From: Anaerobaca lacustris
Lineage (GTDB): Bacteria > Planctomycetota > Phycisphaerae > Sedimentisphaerales > Anaerobacaceae
Direction: 5' to 3'
Assembly (NCBI RefSeq): GCF_030012215.1
Contig: NZ_JASCXX010000004.1
Span: 62,001 to 126,000 of the forward strand
DNA length: 64,000 nt
Shown: piece by piece, positions 17,076 through 26,806 of the stretch
Layout of the letters: every line of letters begins with the position of its first letter
Numbering within the stretch: position 1 is the first letter of the stretch
Notes under the pieces: generated by a model
Seen by the model: only the letters and a program-made list of their open reading frames with translations
Databases searched by the model: none
What the model was told of the DNA's origin: nothing
Translations under genes and position numbers: made by a program

Positions 17076-18146
17076 ATGAAGATCGAACCGAATCGACAAC
17101 GCGTAAAGGACATTCGCCGCCGCCTTCGCGAAGAAGGGATCGACTGCCTGATCCTGACCAAGGCCGTGGACGTCACCTATGTGACCGCCTTCGGCGGCGA
17201 AGACAGTTGGGCGGCGATCACGTCGAATGCGGTGTACCTCGTCACGGACAGCCGCTACATCGAACAAGCCGCCAAGGAGTGCGTCCGAACGACGCTCGTG
17301 CAGCGCAAAGGCCCGATAACGGAGGCGGCCGCTCAACTGATCGCGAAGCTCAAAGGCGTGCGGACCGTGGCCATCGACACATCCGTCTCCGTGGCGGCGT
17401 TTGAGGCCCTGAAGAAGGGCTTGACCGCCCGGCTCAAGAGCGTCAGCGGGATCACCGAAGGGCTCCGCTGCGTCAAGGACGCCACGGAACTCGCCAGGAT
17501 CAAGAAGGCCGCGGCGCTGTCGGCCAAGGCGCTGGCGAAGGCGACGACGTTCTTCAAGCCGGGAATCTGCGAAAGCGAGCTGGCCGGCATCGTCGATCTG
17601 GAAATCCGCCGGCTGGGGTGCAAACCGGGATTCGAGACGATCGTCGCCTTCGGCCCCAACGCCTCCCGACCGCACCATCAACCCGGCCCAAGGAAGCTGA
17701 GGAAGACGGAAACCATCCTGATCGACTTCGGCGCCCGATTCGGCGGGTACACCGCCGACATCACGCGCTGCTTCGTCCTGGGCAGGCCCAGCGCCGCATA
17801 CCGGCGAGCCTATGAAGTGACTGCCCGGTCGCAGGCCGCCGCGATCGCCGCCGCCAGAGCAGGAGCCAGGCTCCGCGACGTGGACGAGGCTGCCCGGAAG
17901 GTCATACGTGACAGCGGCCTGCCCGTCTATGGCTACGGCACCGGACACGGCATCGGACTCGAAATCCACGAGGACCCGTTCCTTCGGCCGGAGTCCAAAG
18001 GGACATTGCAGGCCGGGCAGATCCTCACCATCGAGCCCGGCGTCTACATCCCCGGCAAGCTGGGCGTCCGCATCGAAGACGACATCCTGATCACCGAAAA
18101 CGGCTGCAAAATCCTCACCGGCGCCTGCCCGCACCTTCAGTTCTAA
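17076..18146 (+). CDS. Xaa-Pro aminopeptidase (M24B metallopeptidase)
   Basis: 356 residues, start with CCGGAG upstream. The N-terminal creatinase-like domain (1-130) is followed by the pita-bread catalytic domain. All five metal ligands are visible: Asp217 in LIDFGARFGG, Asp228 in YTADITRCF, His291 in GTGHGIGLEIHE, Glu320 in LTIEPGVY and Glu334 in VRIEDDILIT. It removes N-terminal residues that precede proline, or acts on Xaa-Pro dipeptides, in the cytoplasm. Length fits the PepP/YpdF-like short form. Housekeeping peptide turnover; upstream of it is the divergent rhomboid gene, and efp is not adjacent. Confidence 0.92.
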   Translation: MKIEPNRQRVKDIRRRLREEGIDCLILTKAVDVTYVTAFGGEDSWAAITSNAVYLVTDSRYIEQAAKECVRTTLVQRKGPITEAAAQLIAKLKGVRTVAIDTSVSVAAFEALKKGLTARLKSVSGITEGLRCVKDATELARIKKAAALSAKALAKATTFFKPGICESELAGIVDLEIRRLGCKPGFETIVAFGPNASRPHHQPGPRKLRKTETILIDFGARFGGYTADITRCFVLGRPSAAYRRAYEVTARSQAAAIAAARAGARLRDVDEAARKVIRDSGLPVYGYGTGHGIGLEIHEDPFLRPESKGTLQAGQILTIEPGVYIPGKLGVRIEDDILITENGCKILTGACPHLQF

Positions 18147-18161
18147 TCGACCGGGCCGGCG

Positions 18162-19529
18162 CTACTTCGGCAGACCCTTCTTCTGGACGGGCTTCTGGCC
18201 GTCGGGCTTGGGGACGAACATGTCGTTGGCCCTCAGGCCGCAGCGACGCGCGATCATCAGGCTGTACGCCAGCTCGCCCAGGTCGTCATTGCCGCCGTTG
18301 TTGGTCCCGAACGAGAACTTGGCGCCTGCCGCCTTGGCCTTGCGAACGAATCGCTCGCTCGGAAGGCGATACCGCGCGTTGACCTCGATGGCCACGTCGT
18401 TTCTGACCGCCGCGCCGATCACCTTGTCCATCCGCTCGTCGGTCCAGAGCGCATCGTACTCGTCGGCGATCACCGCCGGCAGGAAGGTCGGATTGACGTA
18501 GATGTCGATCGGCTCGTTCGCCAGAATCCCCACCGTCCGCTCGACCAGGGTGTCCATAAAGACCTGCTTGTCGCCGATCTCGACCTCGCTGGGGATCCAC
18601 AGACGCATCCGTTTGCCTGCGTCGTTCGTCCATGTCATCGAGTCGGTAAAGACGTAGTCGAACTTGGCGATCGTCTGGGGCGAGAACATCGTCACCCATT
18701 CGCGTCCCTCCGCCTGCATCGCCCGGTACACCGGCCGGCCTTCGAGCTGCTTGAGAAACGGCTCCAAAGCGGCATCGTTGGTCGTGGGGAAGCCCACGCC
18801 GCAGTTCTCCGCGATGCCGAACTTGACGCCCCGCCGCTGCGACAGCGCGATCGCCTCATCCAGTGTCAGGCCGCCCTTCAAGTGCACGTGATAGTCCACG
18901 ATGGGAAAATCGAGCACGGGCAGCGGCTTGACGTAGATGTTCCGGTAGCGGACCGTGCTGCCCGGGTCGTGACCCTGCAGCGCGAACGTGCCGCCCCGGA
19001 GCTGGCGATCCGTCGCCGTCCAGTCCACCACCTTCTTGCCGTCGACGAACACGGTGACATGGTTGCCCTGCACGATAATGTGCTGCGTGAACCAGACCTT
19101 GTCCTCGGCCACGGCGGTCCGCACATCCTGAATGCCGTACAGGCTGCCGGTCTTCCTCGGGTCGGCGGCGAAGCTGTTGTTGACCTGGACTTCGAACCCC
19201 CGCCGGGGCCAGTCCGTCTCCTGATACCGCGTGTGGAAGTAGACGCCGCCGTTGGCGCCCGACTCGGTCATCACATCGACCTTCAGCTCGAAGTCGGTGA
19301 ACTGCGCGTCCTCGACCGGCCCGGTATAGAACAGGTGGCTCCGCGCCCCGTGCGCGACGATCGCCCCGTCCTGCACCATGAACGTCCCGACGTTCTCGCT
19401 GGCCTTCCAGCCGTCGAGCGTCCTGCCGTCGAACAGACACAGCCACGCCGCATCCCCCACCTGTCCCGCCGCCGGCCCCGCCAGGGCCGCCACAACCATC
19501 ATCCACGCCACCAAAGCTGTCTTACCCAT
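18162..19529 (-). CDS. DUF1080 (3-keto-disaccharide hydrolase-like) domain fused to a PHP-like domain, secreted
   Basis: 455 residues from the ATG at 19529 (AGGAGGT five bases upstream); the longer frame lacks a site. Signal peptide MGKTALVAWMMVVAALAGPA. Residues about 25-215 are a DUF1080 jelly-roll (CLFDGRTLDGWKASEN, GGVYFHTRYQETDWPRRGFE), a fold shared with 3-keto-glycoside hydrolases and concanavalin-like lectins. Residues about 218-440 begin FPIVDYHVHLKGGLTLDEA and continue FGIAENCG, IEVNARYRLPSERFVRKA and KFSFGTNNGG, which looks like a PHP/amidohydrolase barrel with HxH. Such a fusion could hydrolyse an oxidised glycoside made by the nearby oxidoreductases. The activity is inferred, not shown. 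Confidence 0.8.
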   Translation of the reverse strand: MGKTALVAWMMVVAALAGPAAGQVGDAAWLCLFDGRTLDGWKASENVGTFMVQDGAIVAHGARSHLFYTGPVEDAQFTDFELKVDVMTESGANGGVYFHTRYQETDWPRRGFEVQVNNSFAADPRKTGSLYGIQDVRTAVAEDKVWFTQHIIVQGNHVTVFVDGKKVVDWTATDRQLRGGTFALQGHDPGSTVRYRNIYVKPLPVLDFPIVDYHVHLKGGLTLDEAIALSQRRGVKFGIAENCGVGFPTTNDAALEPFLKQLEGRPVYRAMQAEGREWVTMFSPQTIAKFDYVFTDSMTWTNDAGKRMRLWIPSEVEIGDKQVFMDTLVERTVGILANEPIDIYVNPTFLPAVIADEYDALWTDERMDKVIGAAVRNDVAIEVNARYRLPSERFVRKAKAAGAKFSFGTNNGGNDDLGELAYSLMIARRCGLRANDMFVPKPDGQKPVQKKGLPK

Positions 19530-19883
19530 CAAAGACCTCCTGCAAACTGCCGCCTGTACTTTCCCGAAGACGCCCCCAAAGGCCCGACGCCGCACCAAGC
19601 CCCCATCAAACCCGATCCCCCACCAAAACGCAACCCCCTCCAGCTCCGGTAGGGGCGAGGCATGCCTCGCACGCCATGCCAGGCAATGGCAAGTCGTTTT
19701 GGCCTGGCCGTGATTCCCACCACAGCCCGACCCCACGAGCTACGGGCCAGATCGCGATTTCCCCGCCTCGCCGGTCTTTTTCGGACTTGGCCCTAAACGA
19801 ACGGCCCCCATCGTGCCGATAGAATCAGTAGGCCGCATGGTCCGCCTGATTCAGCGAGGGACAGGAACAAGGAGTCCGGTTCA
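19530..19883. other. Intergenic stretch with a palindrome
   Basis: No convincing gene. It contains a perfect 16-base palindrome GCGAGGCATGCCTCGC (19655-19670) inside a longer repeat-like segment of the kind often scattered in such genomes. A promoter for the leftward gene at 19529 is not evident. Confidence 0.5.
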
Positions 19884-20075
19884 ATGGCATTACCCGTGGA
19901 AGTCGGCAGGCTCATCGAGACCTTCAAGCGGAACGCGATTCAGCATCAAATCGACGCGACCGATGCGCAGATCGAGCGGCCGGCGTACGAGCTATATGGC
20001 CTGACCGACGAAGAAATCCGCATCGTCGAGGAAGGGGAAGCATGTAACACATTCGCCCATCTTGCTGTGCGATGA
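19884..20075 (+). pseudogene. Remnant of a restriction-modification methylase C-terminus (copy 1)
   Basis: 63 codons. The segment IDATDAQIERPAYELYGLTD followed by EEIRIVEE matches the conserved C-terminal tail of Eco57I/TaqI-like DNA methylase-specificity proteins, normally at the end of a protein of several hundred residues. Nothing of the catalytic part is present, and RLV has become RPA, so this is a fragment. A 93-base segment (19941-20033) is about 87% identical to 21490-21582 (12 mismatches by hand). The two copies flank the HEPN-like gene. The small frame may be transcribed but is unlikely to be functional. Confidence 0.6.
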
Positions 20076-20192
20076 GCTATAATATGAACCATCGACGGAC
20101 TCATACGCGCGAACGCTGAAAGGACATCACGTGACTATCAATAGAATCTGGATGATAGAAATTGTCACTAGCATTTTGTGGAAATAGTGGGC

Positions 20193-21431
20193 ATGAGGAC
20201 ACTAGATCATTGGGAAGGGCGTTTGTCCGCGCTGCCGACCACCATCGACTGTGCGGAAATGCGTGTCATAGGCAACGACTATCGCCAGCCTGCTTTCGTT
20301 GGTCCTGGCCATATCGATATTAGAAGCGCGGCCGATATCGACTTCACGATGCACGCAACAGCCGCAAATGATGTGGATGCTATCCGCCAACTGGGCCGAG
20401 CACGCGAGAATCCATATGAGATCCGTGACCAGTTCATCCTCGTTATGACGGACTATCAAGGAATTGAGTGGAACTGTGGGTGGACACGACCAGAGCCGCA
20501 AACAATCTCTAATCGCGGTTGGCTATTAAAAGGCAGAATCAACTCTTTAGTAACTCGTGCCACGGGGGATTGGGTATCGGACAAATCAAGCATAGAACTT
20601 GTGTTTCAACCAAAGTTCTGGCTGCCAATGAGCAAGTCGGTGCTAACTGTGACGAGTATAGATGATGTCGAAATCGAACGGGAATACAGTGATGGGCAAC
20701 AAACCGTCCAGGTGCTTGATTCTGAAATCAAGTTCTTCACTACACCTTCGAGTGATGCGCTTTGGTTGACAGCCGAGACAAGTACCAAGCTCATACACCC
20801 GTATGCGGAGAACTGGGTTTGTGAACCCCTCCGTATTCTGCTTGGCCAACGCATTTACCCTCGCCTTGTCGCGCGTAATTTCGGCGACCGGACTGCACAT
20901 GTATGGCTCCGCCCCTCGCTTGGGGAATACCCCGACTTGGGTGTCGCCTCGCTTCTCGGAGATGACCATGCTGGCCTGAGAAAGGACTTCTGGAAACTCT
21001 ATGCCAGCTTGCTTCAAATGATTGCAGAGGATAAAACTGCCGATGGGCATCCGAACTTTGAACCACACGCTATCACACGCTTCTATGATGAGATCATTCG
21101 TGCCACTCAGGGATCGAGGTGGGTTCTATGTATGACTCTCTCGAGCGTCGCGGAGGGCCTCGTGCGATTGCTAATCCCCTGCAATCCAAGGGCCAAGATC
21201 GACAACCATCTGAAGGCTCTCGTGTGTCAGAAGATACTGAGACGCGAAAACCAGGTAGCTTGGACAAGAGTGCGCCACGAAGTTATGCATGGGCACCTTG
21301 TGTCACCCTGGGGTACCGAAGAAGAGGATAAACAACTCAGCCAACTCATTGATCTCATACGGCGATTGACACGCAAACTCATCGAACCCTATGTTGGTGA
21401 GGAGAGCCGAGGGACAGACCGCGTTTTATGA
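20193..21431 (+). CDS. HEPN-like (ApeA-type?) candidate anti-phage or abortive-infection protein
   Basis: 412 residues from the ATG at 20193; a GTG at 20178 is in frame and neither start has a clear ribosome site. The gene is visibly AT-richer than its neighbours, suggesting recent transfer. The N-terminal 200 residues look beta-rich (FVGPGHIDIRSAADIDFTMH, YQGIEWNCGWTRPEP). The C-terminal 140 are helical and contain an R-x4-H motif in TRVRHEVMHGHLV, the RNase motif of HEPN domains, near the end as in ApeA-like proteins. Flanked by two methylase-tail remnants. A ribonuclease defence role is inferred; the family is not confirmed. Confidence 0.6.
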   Translation: MRTLDHWEGRLSALPTTIDCAEMRVIGNDYRQPAFVGPGHIDIRSAADIDFTMHATAANDVDAIRQLGRARENPYEIRDQFILVMTDYQGIEWNCGWTRPEPQTISNRGWLLKGRINSLVTRATGDWVSDKSSIELVFQPKFWLPMSKSVLTVTSIDDVEIEREYSDGQQTVQVLDSEIKFFTTPSSDALWLTAETSTKLIHPYAENWVCEPLRILLGQRIYPRLVARNFGDRTAHVWLRPSLGEYPDLGVASLLGDDHAGLRKDFWKLYASLLQMIAEDKTADGHPNFEPHAITRFYDEIIRATQGSRWVLCMTLSSVAEGLVRLLIPCNPRAKIDNHLKALVCQKILRRENQVAWTRVRHEVMHGHLVSPWGTEEEDKQLSQLIDLIRRLTRKLIEPYVGEESRGTDRVL

Positions 21432-21591
21432 GGGCGTTGCCGGAGACGACGGCATGGGTGCTTCGCGTCCGTGGCTTGCGGATTCGACTCAGCGTCAGAT
21501 CGACGCGACGGATGCGGAGATCGACCGGCTGGTGTACGCGCTGTACGGCCTGACCGACGACGAAATCCGCATCGTCGAGGAGGCGACGTAG
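21391..21591 (+). pseudogene. Remnant of a restriction-modification methylase C-terminus (copy 2)
   Basis: 66 codons overlapping the end of the HEPN-like gene in another frame. The stretch RQIDATDAEIDRLVYALYGL and DDEIRIVEEAT is again the tail of an Eco57I/TaqI-like methylase and keeps the canonical DRLVY. The repeat unit is 21490-21582. It ends at a normal stop, as the intact protein would, but the upstream body is missing. Together with copy 1 it suggests that the HEPN-like gene entered or was duplicated into a former restriction-modification locus. Confidence 0.6.
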
Positions 21592-21692
21592 GGCGAACGT
21601 CCTCGTTCGCCTTGGGGGTGTCGTGGGGGACGCACGACCTGCGAAGCCAAACCCCAGGGGGCCAGAGGACGAATCCCGTTCTATGGCAGGCG

Positions 21693-21911
21693 CTACCGGG
21701 CTTGGGCGTGGCTGAAGGCCGGGGAATGCTGCTGGATCTTGCGCATGGCCTGACGGTCGTAGATCTTTTCGCCGCAGGCCGGACATTCATAAGACTCCAG
21801 TGACCGAACGGTGTACGGCCAGCCTTCATACTCCCCCGACCAGTCTCGACACACCTTCACGACCTCCGTGCTCCCGCACGAGGGACAGACAGTGATTTGC
21901 AGCGTGTCCAT
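21693..21911 (-). CDS. YgiT-type zinc finger protein (antitoxin-like)
   Basis: 72 residues. Two CxxC knuckles are present: CPSCGSTEVV near the N-terminus and CPACGEKIYD after a 30-residue linker (GEYEGWPYTVRSLESYE). This is the zinc-binding fold of the N-terminal domain of MqsA/YgiT antitoxins. No HTH domain follows, so it is the short form. It starts 5 bases after the DUF5615 stop, so it is the third gene of a leftward operon DUF433-DUF5615-YgiT. Short YgiT proteins usually pair with a RelE/BrnT-like toxin; that partner is not seen here, and the DUF5615 protein may fill that place. Confidence 0.75.
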   Translation of the reverse strand: MDTLQITVCPSCGSTEVVKVCRDWSGEYEGWPYTVRSLESYECPACGEKIYDRQAMRKIQQHSPAFSHAQAR

Positions 21912-21916
21912 GGCTT

Positions 21917-22285
21917 CTACGGCCGCCCTGACAGGCGTCTAATACGGTGTCGGGACTCTTCGACGACGACAATCGCGCCTTGTTCCAGCGCTTTGTGTGA
22001 ATCCTTCAGAACCGTGTTCAATCGATCCATCACGTGCGACGCGCGGGTGTCGTGCAGGCGGAACAACACCACACCGACGGGCTTGCCGCCGGAGAGGGCG
22101 ACGATCTCGCCAAAGTCGAGGTCGAAGGTGAGAATGATCCTGTTCTCAGAGGCCGCCTTTGCGAATATGGCGCCGCTCGCCATACGCTGGAGTCCTTCCT
22201 CGCGCAGGTGGATTGCATCGTGTCCATTGGCGCGTAGCCATTCGACAATCCGCAAGGCGACTCCCATATCCGCAAGAAATCGCAT
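21917..22285 (-). CDS. DUF5615 PIN-like protein (putative toxin)
   Basis: 122 residues from the ATG at 22285. It begins MRFLADMGVALRIVEWLRAN and continues HDAIHLREEGL, IILTFDLDFGEI and GVVLFRLHD, the Mut7-C/PIN-like core of DUF5615. The conserved acidic residues (Asp6, and the TFDLDFG pair) are those expected of a PIN-fold nuclease. The longer open frame upstream covers the antitoxin gene and is rejected. It lies 8 bases after the DUF433 gene, its usual partner antitoxin, so this is a toxin-antitoxin-like pair. RNA cleavage is inferred from the fold. Confidence 0.82.
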   Translation of the reverse strand: MRFLADMGVALRIVEWLRANGHDAIHLREEGLQRMASGAIFAKAASENRIILTFDLDFGEIVALSGGKPVGVVLFRLHDTRASHVMDRLNTVLKDSHKALEQGAIVVVEESRHRIRRLSGRP

Positions 22286-22293
22286 GGTTCTCC

Positions 22294-22506
22294 CTATGCG
22301 GTATGCACTTCCTCCTGGGTCAGCCAGGCGGCGTAGGCCAGGGCCTGATGGATGTCTTCCGCTTCCAGATCCGGGTAGTCGGCCAGGATTTCCTTCTGGG
22401 TCGCACCATGAGCAACCTGGCCCACAATCACCGACACGGGGATGCGCATGCCACGAATGCAGGCCCGGCCACCCATGATCTGCATTTCGAATGTGATGCG
22501 GTCCAG
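22294..22506 (-). CDS. DUF433 antitoxin-like protein with non-canonical start
   Basis: About 70 residues, LDRITFEMQIMGGRACIRGM then PVSVIVGQVAHGATQKEILA, the DUF433 HTH-like fold. Homologues start just before LDRI, but here the codons are ACG (22509) and CTG (22506), with a perfect AGGAGG 12-15 bases upstream and no ATG, GTG or TTG at that place. Either CTG/ACG is used, or the start has mutated. It is the first gene of the leftward DUF433-DUF5615-YgiT operon. A frame reading further upstream has no family-like sequence. If not translated, the downstream toxin would lack its antitoxin. Confidence 0.72.
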   Translation of the reverse strand: MDRITFEMQIMGGRACIRGMRIPVSVIVGQVAHGATQKEILADYPDLEAEDIHQALAYAAWLTQEEVHTA

Positions 22507-22611
22507 CGTTCCGATAGGACGCCTCCTGAAAACAAGACATCCTATTCTAACATGCACGGGTGGCGGTGGCAAGCGACGCTTGGCGATGGGAGACGCCCGA
22601 AGTGAGCGCAT

Positions 22612-22667
22612 AAAAATAAGGAGACGAGGGCGACAAGGAGTGCAACTGGTTGTAGGCCCGTCTCCTT
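22612..22667 (-). terminator. Terminator after ligA-ribD
   Basis: Long stem: AAGGAGAC..GGGC (22618-22631) pairs with GCCC-GTCTCCTT (22656-22667) with a two-base bulge. On the minus strand it is followed by ATTTTTA. About 155 bases beyond the ribD stop; it separates this operon from the toxin-antitoxin genes. The rest of the 22507-22821 gap shows no gene. Confidence 0.7.
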
Positions 22668-22821
22668 GTTGCGATGTGCCGTATCGCACATACCGCGGTT
22701 TGTGCTTTCGAGACCAACTGATCTCCGTATGCACCCGCAACATCCATAGTATACGACGAAGCGGCCGCCAGGTCAAATGATTTCTCTCGCGGCGCGCCCT
22801 TTTTCCAGTCGGGCGAGGCGA

Positions 22822-23937
22822 TTACCCCGTCAGGCATCCGGAGATTCGCACGTCTTCGGCGAAGGCCTTGACCTCGACGCTTGCAAGACCGATCTCGTCT
22901 GCGAGCGAGGCCATCGGCCCGGCGAGATCGACCGCGCCCTGCGGCCCGAGGATCTTCGGTGCCACGTACGCGCAGACCTCATCGGCCAGGCCTTGTTTGA
23001 GGAACGACGCGAGGACTGTCGGTCCGCCTTCGACGAGCACCTGCTGAACGCCTCGCCGACCGAGTTCATCGAGCAGCAGCGGCAGATCGCAGGCTTCGGA
23101 CGAGCCATCGCAGGCGAGCAGCTCGACACCGCGCTTGGCGATGCGCTCGGCGTGTCTGGCGTTCGCGTCGAGGGCTGCCTGACGCGTGCAGATCAGGATG
23201 GGGCTCGCCTTGGGCGTGCGCAGCAGGCGCGACTTCAGCGGGATCTTCAGCGTGCTGTCGAGCACGATGCGCAGAGGCTTCTTGCCTTTGCTCGGTCGCG
23301 GCGTCAGCATGCAATCGTCCGCAAGGACCGTGTTGATGCCGACGAGGATCGCGCCGACGCGGCGGCGCAGCTTGTGGGCGTCCTTGCGGCTCAGCTCGTT
23401 CGAGATCCAGCGCCGCTCGGGGCCCTGCTGGGCGTACGCGAGCCTGCCGTCGAGGCTCTGGGCCCATTTCAACACGACCCAGCACTTGCCGGTGGTGGTG
23501 TGCTTGAAGAACGGCGCGTTGAGCTGCCTGGCCTGCTCCTCGCAGAGGCCGACCTCGACGTCGATGCCCGCCTGGCGCAGTCGTTCGACGCCTTTGCCGG
23601 AAGCGTGCGGGGAGGGATCGAGGGTCGCGACGACGACGCGGGCCAGCCCGGCCGTGATGATCGCCTCGGTGCAGGGCCCGGTCTTGCCCTCATGGCAACA
23701 GGGCTCCAGCGTGACGTACATCGTCGCCCCTTCGGGCTTGACGCTCAGGTTCCGGCAATCGTCGATCGCATTGACCTCCGCGTGGGGGCCGCCGAACTTC
23801 TTGTGGTAGCCCTTGCCGACGAGCTGGCCGGCCTTGACGATGAAGCAGCCGACCGCCGGATTGGGCTCGACCGAGCCGATTCCTTTCTCTGCCAGCTTCA
23901 GCGCCGACATCATGAATTTCTCATCCTGTCCATTCAC
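22822..23937 (-). CDS. ribD: Bifunctional riboflavin biosynthesis deaminase/reductase RibD
   Basis: 371 residues, GTG start at 23937, one base after the ligA stop; the first ATG in frame is eight codons in. The N-terminal deaminase domain (1-145) has the zinc site His52-Ala-Glu54 in GPHAEVNAIDD and Cys80/Cys89 in TLEPCCHEGKTGPCTEA. The C-terminal reductase domain (150-371) has KWAQSLDGRLA, RRRVGAILVGINTVLADDC and VLVEGGPTVL, where NADPH and substrate bind. It converts diaminohydroxyphosphoribosylaminopyrimidine to the ribitylamino-uracil phosphate, steps 2-3 of riboflavin synthesis. No other rib gene is near; coupling to ligA is positional only. Confidence 0.95.
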   Translation of the reverse strand: MNGQDEKFMMSALKLAEKGIGSVEPNPAVGCFIVKAGQLVGKGYHKKFGGPHAEVNAIDDCRNLSVKPEGATMYVTLEPCCHEGKTGPCTEAIITAGLARVVVATLDPSPHASGKGVERLRQAGIDVEVGLCEEQARQLNAPFFKHTTTGKCWVVLKWAQSLDGRLAYAQQGPERRWISNELSRKDAHKLRRRVGAILVGINTVLADDCMLTPRPSKGKKPLRIVLDSTLKIPLKSRLLRTPKASPILICTRQAALDANARHAERIAKRGVELLACDGSSEACDLPLLLDELGRRGVQQVLVEGGPTVLASFLKQGLADEVCAYVAPKILGPQGAVDLAGPMASLADEIGLASVEVKAFAEDVRISGCLTG

Positions 23938-23938
23938 G

Positions 23939-26295
<2,357 letters not shown>

Positions 26296-26778
26296 TCACC
26301 GCGACGGCGCCGTTCCACCGAATTGGCCGGTGGCCGGATCGTAGATGAACGTGCCGCGCGTACGCGACGTGATGTACACATATCGGCCGTTGATGCGAAG
26401 AATCGCTTCAACCGTCTGCTTGTCAAGAACACGGGCGGCGCCGGACAGCAGCAGCGCGCTGTGCATGTCCCTGCCGAGCTCGATGATCAGGTCGTCGGGG
26501 AAGCCGATCCGACGCATGATGCGCACGATGTCGTCCGAGCTGAGATCGGCCACTTCCTGGTTGCTCTGCGGCACAATCTGAATCCCCCGCACCTGACGCG
26601 ACGGCTGTGCCTGCGAGGGCTCGGCCGTCCGACTGGGCGCACTGCGCCGGCTCCCGGAGCCGAGTTCGGACCATTCGGCCGGCTCCGCCCGACATCCCGC
26701 CACCACCGCAAGCACCGCCGAGGCCAGCAGTGCCGCGATGGCCACCGTACCTGCTATCTTCTGTCGTCTCATCCGCAC
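26296..26778 (-). CDS. Small lipoprotein of unknown family, last gene of the secretin locus
   Basis: About 160 residues from a GTG at 26778 (AAGGAG ten bases upstream); an ATG at 26772, and one at 26805 just after the secretin stop, are alternatives. A lipoprotein signal is clear: KIAGTVAIAALLASAVLAVV followed by AGC, with a lipobox cysteine. A serine/proline-rich linker follows, then a compact domain (SSDDIVRIMRRIGFPDDLII, RTRGTFIYDPATG). The family is not recognised. Its position directly after a secretin gene suggests a pilotin-like partner that helps the secretin reach or insert in the outer membrane; that is inference. Confidence 0.65.
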   Translation of the reverse strand: MRMRRQKIAGTVAIAALLASAVLAVVAGCRAEPAEWSELGSGSRRSAPSRTAEPSQAQPSRQVRGIQIVPQSNQEVADLSSDDIVRIMRRIGFPDDLIIELGRDMHSALLLSGAARVLDKQTVEAILRINGRYVYITSRTRGTFIYDPATGQFGGTAPSR

Positions 26779-26806
26779 GGCTTCTGCGCTCCTTGGCTCA
26801 CGCATG

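Noticed and set aside
16730-17176. A 148-codon minus-strand frame between rhomboid and peptidase
   Set aside because: It runs through a strong terminator and over the start of the peptidase gene, with no family-like sequence.
21917-22540. A 207-residue version of the DUF5615 protein
   Set aside because: The first 85 residues overlap the DUF433 gene in another frame and are not protein-like; the ATG at 22285 fits the family start.
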